NCBI GenBank assembly: GCA_018816335.1
Contig: JAHIVP010000027.1
Coordinates: 1-40,471, forward strand
DNA from: Nanobdellota archaeon
GTDB lineage: Archaea; Nanobdellota; Nanobdellia; Pacearchaeales; GW2011-AR1
Length of the DNA: 40,471 nt
Reading direction: 5' to 3'
The translations under genes were made by a program, and so were the position numbers. Position 1 is the stretch's first letter. The number at the start of each line of letters is the position of its first letter. The notes below the pieces were generated by a model that had not been told where the DNA came from, searched no databases, and was given only the letters and a program-made list of their open reading frames with translations. Shown here one piece after another: positions 7,886 through 14,757 of the stretch.

Positions 7886-8161
7886 TTAAATTGTTAAATA
7901 GTTTAAAGTTAATCCTCCTTGTTTAGTTTGTTTAATTCTATTTTTTCCTCGATTAGAAACTTGGATTTCATGACCATTATCAGTTCTTAGAAAATATCTA
8001 AAATCACCATTGTCTTGAGATTGTGAACTATCTTTAGAAACAGGATTTCCACTAGAGGTTCTTAGAACTACTGTTCCACTTACAACTTGTCTGGTTCTAG
8101 AAACTTTCAAATCTATTCTTTGACCTACAAGATCGTTTAAAGTATTATAACTTCTTACCAT
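7886..8161 (-). CDS. Unknown small basic protein, first gene of the TrmB operon
   Basis: A 91-residue protein starting MVRSYNTLNDLVGQRIDLK. It is basic, Ser/Gln/Asn-rich and predicted β-rich, and I do not recognise it. A GTG at 8206 would add 15 residues, but it lies only a few bases after the TATA box (8213-8223), too close to be transcribed, so the ATG at 8161 is preferred. The VGQRIDLKVSRTRQVVSGTV segment loosely resembles small RNA- or DNA-binding β-barrels, but no family is claimed. It is separated by 1 bp from the TrmB gene. Confidence 0.6.
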   Translation of the reverse strand: MVRSYNTLNDLVGQRIDLKVSRTRQVVSGTVVLRTSSGNPVSKDSSQSQDNGDFRYFLRTDNGHEIQVSNRGKNRIKQTKQGGLTLNYLTI

Positions 8162-8212
8162 ATTATTTTTTCCCAGAAATAAATTCCTGAGGTATTGTCT
8201 TATCACCTCAAT

Positions 8213-8223
8213 GTTTTATATAG
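8213..8223 (-). promoter_or_regulatory. TATA box of the TrmB operon
   Basis: On the minus strand the sequence is CTATATAAAAC. The expected start of transcription is about 25 bp downstream, near 8190, upstream of the ATG at 8161. Confidence 0.5.
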
Positions 8224-8279
8224 AAATTATGGGTTTATAAAGATTTCTGTTTTGTTACTCTTATATAGTTGTGATAAAA

Positions 8280-9290
8280 TCAAAAGATAAGCTTGGCTAG
8301 AATCATTGCTGCAAAAATTCCTATAGTTATATATGGCATTGCAGGATAAGCTTTACCTTTTTCTGCAAATAAGAATAAATACAAGACAGCTAGTGTTGCT
8401 CCTAATGATACTAGTAATGCAGTTGCTAGTCCTGGAATTCCTAGGAATGGTGTTGCGAATTCTGCGAAGAAACTAGGTAATTTATTTGTAGCTGCTCCCA
8501 TTAGTATTACTCCTGCTGTTATTATTGGGAATATAACATCTCCTCCACCTAAAATTGCTAAATTAACTCTAATTTTCTTTTTCTTAAGTTTTGATTTAGG
8601 GAGTTTTTTTAATTGTTCTTTAACTTTTTTTGAAACATAAGGAATAAAAAATCCTGCAAATACTTTTACTTCATTGATTTGGAATTTAGCCATTTTTTGC
8701 ATAAACCCTGTATGCCATACAGCCCAGATATCATAAATTGAAATTAATATTAAAATTATAATAGCTGTCCATATGTTTAATATTTGAACTAAAATAACTG
8801 CAATTCCTGGATAGATTAAAAGCTCTGTTAAATTGTGAACAATAATTTCTTGTCTAAATACTTTTATGAAAACTAGAGGAAGGGCTATAAGAATAACTAG
8901 ATATGATGAATAAGGAAGTATGTCTTTGAAAAAAGCATTAAACACTATAGATAAACCAAGTAAGTAAACTATAAAGAACCATAATCTAATTAATAATTTT
9001 GCTTTGATTTTTGAGAATAATAAAACTAAGAATATTGCTAAGACAAATGCAATTAAAATTTGAGGGAGAACTAACCAGAATTCAAATTCTGTTTTTAGTT
9101 CTGGGGGGGTGAAGTCAAAAGGTCCTACTTTAAGATCAGGAGATATTATAATGATATCATAAGTTCCTGAAGTTTCATTAAAAACAGGGACAGCTTCAGG
9201 AGAATATGTATGGATAACAAAAAGTCCTATTAACTGAGCTATGATAAACATACTCAATAATATTATTGTTATTTTTACATTATGTTTAAT
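8280..9290 (-). CDS. Presenilin/signal-peptide-peptidase-like GxGD aspartyl protease, apparent ATT start
   Basis: A polytopic membrane protein with catalytic motifs of intramembrane GxGD proteases: IYDIWAVW (Asp near residue 187), GGGDVIFP (Asp near 251) and a PAMPY that stands for the PAL motif. From the ATG at 9251 the first transmembrane helix would be cut. From ATT at 9290 the protein is 336 residues and begins (M/I)KHNVKITIILLSMFIIAQL, a normal charged start plus complete helix. GAGGT ends 8 nt before ATT and an in-frame TAA lies 9 nt upstream, the same layout as the gene at 5024. It probably cleaves substrates within membranes. It follows a pilin-like gene by 54 bp, in the same direction. 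Confidence 0.88.
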   Translation of the reverse strand: MKHNVKITIILLSMFIIAQLIGLFVIHTYSPEAVPVFNETSGTYDIIIISPDLKVGPFDFTPPELKTEFEFWLVLPQILIAFVLAIFLVLLFSKIKAKLLIRLWFFIVYLLGLSIVFNAFFKDILPYSSYLVILIALPLVFIKVFRQEIIVHNLTELLIYPGIAVILVQILNIWTAIIILILISIYDIWAVWHTGFMQKMAKFQINEVKVFAGFFIPYVSKKVKEQLKKLPKSKLKKKKIRVNLAILGGGDVIFPIITAGVILMGAATNKLPSFFAEFATPFLGIPGLATALLVSLGATLAVLYLFLFAEKGKAYPAMPYITIGIFAAMILAKLIF

Positions 9291-9344
9291 TTTCTGTTAC
9301 CTCTTCTTTTTATTATTAAGAATAGTTTGTTTTTAAATTATTGG

Positions 9345-9782
9345 TTAACAAGTAAAAATTTTCTTAGGAGCTAAATCACAATCATTAATAACTAATATAA
9401 CAGATGAAGGTTGTGAATCAGATTGAAAATAATATTTCTTTTTTCCTGTTCCTAGGATTTGACAATTTACACAATTATTATCACAGGTAAATTTTTCACT
9501 GTTTTCTTGATATTGTAAGACAAAATCAATTTTTGTAATTTCTGGGTTTGAGTCTCTTCTTTCTAAAGTAATTTCTAGATCTTTTGTTTGTTCATTGTAG
9601 CAAGCTTTTGTTATTTGTAATATAGAGTTTATTTTAAAATCTTTACATGTTATTTCAGGAGACATTAAGGGTTGTTTAATCATTTTAGGGATAATTATTG
9701 CTGAGATTAATGCTATTGCTGCTATGGATATAAAAATTAGTAAGACAACTGTTACAACTTGGGATACTGCTTTGATTTTCAT
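9345..9782 (-). CDS. Type IV pilin-like protein
   Basis: A 145-residue protein with a class III (prepilin) N-terminus: a short basic leader MKIKA, then VSQVVTVVLLIFISIAAIAL as the hydrophobic assembly helix, as in archaeal pilin N-terminal domains. The rest is an extracytoplasmic domain with seven or so Cys (KDFKI, NNCVNCQ), perhaps disulphide-stabilised. A K-A bond ahead of VSQ is a plausible prepilin cleavage site. The ATG at 9782 overlaps the upstream stop (ATGA) and is preferred over the ATG at 9791. The flanking peptidase and presenilin-like genes run in the same direction. It could be a minor pilin or pseudopilin. Confidence 0.78.
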   Translation of the reverse strand: MKIKAVSQVVTVVLLIFISIAAIALISAIIIPKMIKQPLMSPEITCKDFKINSILQITKACYNEQTKDLEITLERRDSNPEITKIDFVLQYQENSEKFTCDNNCVNCQILGTGKKKYYFQSDSQPSSVILVINDCDLAPKKIFTC

Positions 9783-10885
9783 ATTAAACATGGACGATTG
9801 TCAGGAGTTTGTAAATTTATTTGAGATATTGTTTGAGTTCCATCACTTATTTCAATTGTAGTTGCATCTTCTATTATTGGAACTTTAAGATAAAATTCTC
9901 TATCACTTATTGAAGTTCCTCCTTCAATCTCTTGTTGTGTATCTTCTTGAGAGTCTAAATAGATTAGTTCAGGATTGAAATCATCTGATTGAATAATTTT
10001 TCCATCTTCTCTTAATAAGTTATATTCATATCCACCTACTCCATTTGTTCCTACACATCCTTGCTCAACTGTTTGAGATAAAACATTAAATTCATTATTT
10101 GAATTTATTCCCCTGATTAGATAATAATTATTATTTGAACAATCTTGAGAATCTGAAACTGCATGGCCTGTAATAGATGATGAAGATAATATTTTTGAGG
10201 CTATTAAATTAAGATTGTATTTTCCGTAATCTGTAGTTTTTAGAGATTTCATTACTCCTTGTTCTATTGATCTGTAATAATCTTGTTCAGAACAACCTTG
10301 ATAACAATCGTTTGTGTATTGTTTGAATTCATTACAATTATTTTGGCAGTTTTTAGATCCTGAAGGTATTATTGAACCAACATATTCATCTGCTAAGTTT
10401 GCGAAGACGTGTCCGAACTCGTGGAGGATTACTGAATTAGGATGATTGGAGTTTAAACTTACTACATTCATGTAAGCTGTTGATTTTATTTTTTTAGGTT
10501 CTGTTTTTATTGCAATAATAAAATCATTTGGACAAAGAGATGCTGCTTTGATAACATTAGAATTATAACATAATATTCCTTTTCCTTGATAAAGTTCACA
10601 TTCTGGACTGTAATCTATATAATAAATATTAAAGTTTGTTTTGTGGGAATTGAAAGGTGTTGAATCTAATAAATAGTTTGAGTAAGATTCTGCTTGTTGT
10701 TTTGTTGAAAAGAAAACTAAGTTAATTTTGTTTTCTCCATTGTAATTTAAAGTGTTACATTTTAAATCTGGAGATAATTGAATATTGTCTGAATTATTGA
10801 AAACTAATATTAAAACTACTGAGACAATTATAATGATTGTTATAACTAATCCTATCACTATCTTTTTTTGGTTGTCTGGGTACAT
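9779..10885 (-). CDS. Membrane-anchored M64-like zinc metallopeptidase
   Basis: A 368-residue protein with an N-terminal transmembrane anchor (residues about 9-30) and an external catalytic domain. HEFGHVFANLADEY at 155-168 fits the HExGHxxxxLxDEY zinc motif of M64 (IgA-peptidase type) enzymes, with His155, Glu156 and His159. A Cys-rich stretch (CQNNCNEF, CYQGCSE) follows. The C-terminal third is a β-rich domain. The protein contains the motif ITGHAV near residue 240, of a type also seen in two other secreted proteins here. The stop overlaps the pilin-like start, so the two are coupled. The substrate is unknown. Confidence 0.8.
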   Translation of the reverse strand: MYPDNQKKIVIGLVITIIIIVSVVLILVFNNSDNIQLSPDLKCNTLNYNGENKINLVFFSTKQQAESYSNYLLDSTPFNSHKTNFNIYYIDYSPECELYQGKGILCYNSNVIKAASLCPNDFIIAIKTEPKKIKSTAYMNVVSLNSNHPNSVILHEFGHVFANLADEYVGSIIPSGSKNCQNNCNEFKQYTNDCYQGCSEQDYYRSIEQGVMKSLKTTDYGKYNLNLIASKILSSSSITGHAVSDSQDCSNNNYYLIRGINSNNEFNVLSQTVEQGCVGTNGVGGYEYNLLREDGKIIQSDDFNPELIYLDSQEDTQQEIEGGTSISDREFYLKVPIIEDATTIEISDGTQTISQINLQTPDNRPCLI

Positions 10886-10901
10886 ATAGATATAAGAAAG
10901 A

Positions 10902-10915
10902 GATTATATAAAAAG
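10902..10915 (-). promoter_or_regulatory. TATA box of the peptidase/pilin/protease operon
   Basis: The minus strand reads CTTTTTATATAATC, ending 16 nt before the peptidase ATG, consistent with a very short or absent 5' leader. Confidence 0.5.
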
Positions 10916-10916
10916 G

Positions 10917-12803
10917 TTATCTTATACGAATAGTTTCCAAATTTCTTGGAACAGTAGTTTCAATTCTGTTTAGTTTGTAGATTGAAGAAGCTAAATCTAT
11001 TGATTTTGAAGATTCTCCGTGGTTGATTATTACTCTTTTAGGACGTGGATTTGAGTGATTTATAAAATTTAATAATTCGTTTCGTCCTGAGTGTCCTGTA
11101 AATCCTTCAATAGTATGAATGTCCATTAATATTTTCACCATTTTATCTTTTCCTTCTACATTCATTTTAATTTGTTTATCTCCGTCTTGTAGTTGTCTTC
11201 CTAATCCTCCTGCTGGTTGATAACATACAAAAACCATTGCGTTTCTTTTGTTCTCTGAAAAGTGTTTTAAATATTCAACTGATGCTCCTCCAACTAACAT
11301 TCCTGAAGTTGCTAAAACTACGCAGGGACCTCCTTCAATAACTTCTTTTCTTTCTTGTGCTGAACCTACACGTTTGAATATTTTTGAAACAAATGGATTT
11401 TTATCTTGGAATATTTGGTTTCGTACAATTGGATTTAGAAAATCTGGATAAGCTGTGTGAATAGCATTAATATCCCAAATCATACCGTCAATATAAACAG
11501 GAATATTTGGGAGTTTTCCTTGAGTTATAGCATCTTCTAAAATCAACATTGTTTCCTGAGATCTTCCTAATCCTAATTCAGGAATTAGAACTTTTCCTTT
11601 TCTCTCTATTGTTTTATTAATTAAATCTATTAGTTTTTCTTCTTGTTCTTTTCTTGGGGGTAAAACATTATCTTTTCCTCCGTATGTTGATTCAATGATT
11701 GCTGTTTCTAAACGATGAAAGTTTGTTGTTGCTTGATCTAGTAATCTTGATTTTCCGTATTTGAAATCTCCAGTATATAGTAAATTATGTAAACCGTTTC
11801 CAATGTTTAAGTGAACCATTGAAGATCCGAGGCAATGACCTGAGTTATATAATGTTAATCTTAAATCAGGGGTTATGTCTGTTACTTCGTTATAATCTAA
11901 AGTTATTGAATGTTTTACCATTTCTTTTATATCTTTTGAAGAGTATAATGGTGCTGTTGCTTGTTTGTATGATACTCCAATGAAATCTAGAGCTAGTAAA
12001 GATGCTATATCTCTTGTTGGGGCTGTCATGTAAATTGGTCCTTTGTATCCCATTTTATATAAGTAAGGGATAACTCCTGAATGGTCTAGATGTGCGTGGG
12101 ATAAAATTATAGCATCAATAGAATGAATATCAAAATCAGAGATATCTAAGTAAGGAAATTTTTCTTTATCTGTATTTGCTGCAGGGTTAATTCCGCAGTC
12201 CATTATTATTTTTGAATTAGGTGTTTGTAATAGTAAACAAGACCTTCCTACTTGTCTTCCTCCTCCTAAAAATGTTACTCTAATCCACATTTCAACTTTT
12301 TCTGGATTCCATTCCTTGTATATACTTTTTCCTGTTGCATTCAAAAATCTTTTTCTGTAATTATTATTTTCATATAAAACTTCTCTGATGTTATCTGTGA
12401 TTTTTGATTCAATTGCAGGAGATCTTTGAACAACTGGAGTCCAGAATGTTCTGTTTTTTATTTCGTTTAAAACAGAACCTTGTTTTCCGATAACAACTCC
12501 TGGTTTTTTTGCTTCTATGATTACCATAGATCTTTGAATGTCAAATATTATTTCTGTGACTTCTGCTTCATGATTTAATATGTTTCTAATTTCTTTTTCA
12601 GCTATTTCTGGTTTTAGTAATATTTTTTCATCTGCTCTTAACTCAATTCTTTTTTTTATTTTATTTACAACTGCTTTGATTTGCTGTTCTCCGTTTTTGA
12701 AAAAGTCCATATCATCTGTATATAGAACTATGTTTGCTCCTTCAAACAAAGCATTGGAAATTACTTTGGGAAGGTCTGCTAGAATTGTTTTTATAATGTC
12801 CAT
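10917..12803 (-). CDS. fttA: aCPSF1/FttA, β-CASP ribonuclease and transcription termination factor
   Basis: A 628-residue protein, the usual size. Two N-terminal KH-type domains (residues about 1-145, with VVIGKQGSVL) are followed by the metallo-β-lactamase domain (LGGGRQVGRSCLLLQ, MDCGIN, HAHLDHSG near 235) and the β-CASP insert. The closing zinc-binding part has TSGMLVGG, HTIEGFTGHSG and INHGE. It cleaves nascent RNA and ends transcription in archaea, in association with RNA polymerase. It lies 27 bp downstream of psmB on the same strand, so co-transcription is possible. Confidence 0.95.
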   Translation of the reverse strand: MDIIKTILADLPKVISNALFEGANIVLYTDDMDFFKNGEQQIKAVVNKIKKRIELRADEKILLKPEIAEKEIRNILNHEAEVTEIIFDIQRSMVIIEAKKPGVVIGKQGSVLNEIKNRTFWTPVVQRSPAIESKITDNIREVLYENNNYRKRFLNATGKSIYKEWNPEKVEMWIRVTFLGGGRQVGRSCLLLQTPNSKIIMDCGINPAANTDKEKFPYLDISDFDIHSIDAIILSHAHLDHSGVIPYLYKMGYKGPIYMTAPTRDIASLLALDFIGVSYKQATAPLYSSKDIKEMVKHSITLDYNEVTDITPDLRLTLYNSGHCLGSSMVHLNIGNGLHNLLYTGDFKYGKSRLLDQATTNFHRLETAIIESTYGGKDNVLPPRKEQEEKLIDLINKTIERKGKVLIPELGLGRSQETMLILEDAITQGKLPNIPVYIDGMIWDINAIHTAYPDFLNPIVRNQIFQDKNPFVSKIFKRVGSAQERKEVIEGGPCVVLATSGMLVGGASVEYLKHFSENKRNAMVFVCYQPAGGLGRQLQDGDKQIKMNVEGKDKMVKILMDIHTIEGFTGHSGRNELLNFINHSNPRPKRVIINHGESSKSIDLASSIYKLNRIETTVPRNLETIRIR

Positions 12804-12830
12804 TTTTATTAAATTAGATAAGGAATATGA

Positions 12831-13484
12831 TTATCTGTATGTAGGTTCAATTGTTTGCTCAACTTCTTGTTTAATTCCGTCTTTAGTTATTGTAAAGACG
12901 TCGATTCCGTTTCCTGAACCTACATCTCGTTGTGTTGAAGATTTTAGTGCTTCTACTGCTAATTCTACACCTTCTTTCATTGTCATATCTTTTTTATATT
13001 GTCTTTCTAATAAACCTAGAACAAAAGGCATACCTGAACTAAAGTTTGCGTCGTAATCATCTATTTTTACAACTCCTCCTGCTGGTTCTACTGAATATAA
13101 TTCTGTTGTTCCGTCTTCGTTGTAGCCTGCAACTATCATTCCTACAATTGAAGGTATCATACTTGGGGTTCTTATATTTCTATAAGCCATCATTCCTATA
13201 AGAGAAGCTGCCTCTCTTACAGATGGTCTCATTTTTGATTTTAAGTGTTTTAATTTTAGTTCTGCTGCGACTACTTTATTTTGTAAAGCTATATCTGCTG
13301 CTCCACCTGTTCCAGCTGTTATTACATAATCATTTACTTTTTCTATTTTTCTTTCTTTTTTAGAATATACTAAAGTTCCTGCTGTAGCTCTTCTATCAGC
13401 TCCAACTACAACTCCATCTTTGCAAACTATTCCAAGAACTGTTGTACCTGATTTCAAAATGTTCTTCTTTATATCGTCATCCAT
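12831..13484 (-). CDS. psmB: Proteasome β subunit
   Basis: A 217-residue protein. A 13-residue propeptide ending in SG precedes the catalytic Thr (TTVLG), the N-terminal nucleophile exposed after self-processing. Asp17 (ADRR) and Lys33 (in ERKIEK), counted from that Thr, complete the active site. SGMPFVLG and STQRDVGSG match conserved β-subunit segments. Fourteen copies form the two inner rings of the 20S proteasome; the α subunit is encoded elsewhere in this window (30175). The TATA region lies in the AT-rich gap to its right. FttA follows on the same strand. Confidence 0.95.
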   Translation of the reverse strand: MDDDIKKNILKSGTTVLGIVCKDGVVVGADRRATAGTLVYSKKERKIEKVNDYVITAGTGGAADIALQNKVVAAELKLKHLKSKMRPSVREAASLIGMMAYRNIRTPSMIPSIVGMIVAGYNEDGTTELYSVEPAGGVVKIDDYDANFSSGMPFVLGLLERQYKKDMTMKEGVELAVEALKSSTQRDVGSGNGIDVFTITKDGIKQEVEQTIEPTYR

Positions 13485-13765
13485 TTTTAATATCTCTTAT
13501 AACTAAGTGAGAATTTATAATCTATTATACTATATTTGGTTTATAAATCTTACGATTTAAACAGTTTAGGGTTTTTAAGATTATGGAATTAAAACCCCTC
13601 ACAAATCCGCTCGCAAGCTCGCTTTCCATTTGTGGTCTAAAAATTTATTAATTTGAAAAATCTGAGTGGTTAATATAATATTTATTGATTATCCTCACAA
13701 AAAAGGAAGAGGGGTAAATATGTAGGAATAACTTTATTTCTCAACAACTGTAACACCTTGTTCCT
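13485..13765. other. Gap between psmB and the Fic gene
   Basis: This 281-bp stretch holds the psmB promoter area (13485-13560), a C-rich hairpin element (13595-13652) and, at its right end, the remnant of a rad50 3' end (13734-13769). No complete ORF was seen. Confidence 0.6.
13595..13652 (+). repeat. Group I C-rich hairpin element, copy B
   Basis: CACAAAT (13600-13606) and ATTTGTG (13628-13634) form the stem. The loop starts CCGCTCGC and ends CTTTCC, and the tail is AATTTATTAAT (13642-13652). It is plus-oriented although both neighbours are minus-strand genes. Confidence 0.55.
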
Positions 13766-13769
13766 TCAA
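13734..13769 (-). pseudogene. Displaced remnant of the rad50 3' end
   Basis: The minus strand reads LKEQGVTVVEK and then a stop, against KKEAGVTIVEK and a stop at the end of the intact rad50 (14758). Bases 13728-13745 are identical to 14752-14769, including the stop codon and following bases. The Fic stop codon (13766-13768) falls inside the remnant in another frame. This looks like the old rad50 end left behind by an insertion. Confidence 0.7.
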
Positions 13770-14704
13770 ACATATTTAATATAAATTTCAAAGAATTTTT
13801 TATAAGTATCTTTGAATCTTTCTAAAAGAAATCTTAATAAATAATCTTCTCTGTTGCTGTCAAAATGTTCTAAGGAATTTATGTATTTGATCCTTTGGGA
13901 TTTTCTTATTATTAATGGAGGGTATTTGTTTTTCATTAAAATTAAATTAATTAGCAATCTTCCGACTCTTCCGTTTCCGTCTTCAAATGGATGAATATGT
14001 TCAAATCTTCCGTGGAAAATAGATACTAATTTTATTGGATGAATAATCTCTTTATTTTTATTATACCAATTAATTAAATTGTTCATTTCTTTATGAACTT
14101 TTTCAGGAGGAGTTGTTTTTAATTTTCTTCCAATTATAACATTTGGGACTTTTTTATAACCTTGTTGTATATCTAAATCTTTTGTAAGAATTTTGTGTAT
14201 TTTTATAATGTTTTCATGAGAAATTTTGAATTTATTTTTTATAATTAAATCTATAACTTTTCTTGAGTTTCTTGTTTCGTAAATCTCTCTTAAATCTTTG
14301 TTTTTTATAGAAGCATTTTCAAACATAACAATTGCTACATCTTTTAAAGTTAATGAATTGCCCTCTAAAGCATTGCTTTCATAAGTGAAATTTGCTGTGA
14401 ACCTATCAAATAAATCTTTTAGACTTGTTTTTGATAATTTTTTAATTATCTTTTTATAATCAAATTTTATCTGTTCTATTTTATTAAATTCTTCTTGTGT
14501 TAGAATATGGTCTGGTTTAGATCTCTTTAATATAAAATTATAATTTTCTTGCATTTCTTTTTTGTCAAAAAATTCATTTAATTGTTTTTTGGTTTCATTC
14601 TTATATACTTTTTCAAGAGAAATTGATTTTCCATCTGGAAGTCTAACTGACTTTACAGCATATTTATATTTTTTTCCTTTGATTGTTTTTTCTTTAAAAT
14701 ACAT
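13766..14704 (-). CDS. Fic family protein, probable AMP-transferase
   Basis: A 312-residue protein. The Fic motif HPFEDGNGRVGR (residues about 237-248) carries the catalytic His and the phosphate-binding loop. Near residue 110, SNALEG fits the inhibitory S/TxxxE(G/N) motif placed N-terminal to the Fic core, so the enzyme is likely autoinhibited. An N-terminal region of about 90 residues (YFKEKTIKGKKYKYAVKSV) resembles the start of longer Fic proteins of archaea. Fic enzymes transfer AMP or other phosphate-containing groups to target hydroxyls; the target here is unknown. The gene sits between rad50 and psmB, bounded by inverted repeats and a duplicated rad50 end, which suggests acquisition. 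It has its own TATA box. Confidence 0.9.
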   Translation of the reverse strand: MYFKEKTIKGKKYKYAVKSVRLPDGKSISLEKVYKNETKKQLNEFFDKKEMQENYNFILKRSKPDHILTQEEFNKIEQIKFDYKKIIKKLSKTSLKDLFDRFTANFTYESNALEGNSLTLKDVAIVMFENASIKNKDLREIYETRNSRKVIDLIIKNKFKISHENIIKIHKILTKDLDIQQGYKKVPNVIIGRKLKTTPPEKVHKEMNNLINWYNKNKEIIHPIKLVSIFHGRFEHIHPFEDGNGRVGRLLINLILMKNKYPPLIIRKSQRIKYINSLEHFDSNREDYLLRFLLERFKDTYKKFFEIYIKYV

Positions 14705-14723
14705 AGAATTAGTTATCCCTACA

Positions 14724-14733
14724 TATTTATAAA
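14724..14733 (-). promoter_or_regulatory. TATA box of the Fic gene
   Basis: The minus strand reads TTTATAAATA, about 20 nt before the Fic ATG, giving a predicted leaderless transcript. Confidence 0.5.
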
Positions 14734-14757
14734 GCTTTCTATTTTGTGGGGATAACT

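Larger units (their letters stand above)
13715..14729. repeat. Inverted 19-bp repeats bounding the Fic gene
   Basis: The minus strand of 13715-13733 (AGTTATTCCTACATATTTA) matches the plus strand of 14711-14729 (AGTTATCCCTACATATTTA) at 18 of 19 positions. They bracket the Fic gene like terminal inverted repeats. The right copy also pairs over 9 bp with 14749-14757 beyond the rad50 stop. Confidence 0.6.

Noticed and set aside
12580-13056. Plus-strand ORF of 158 codons across fttA and psmB
   Set aside because: It is antisense to two certain genes, crosses their boundary and has no recognisable domain; it is a frame shadow.
13766-14704. Fic gene as part of a toxin-antitoxin or phage-defence island
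   Set aside because: No antitoxin, restriction or other defence gene adjoins it; the inhibitory motif is within the same protein.
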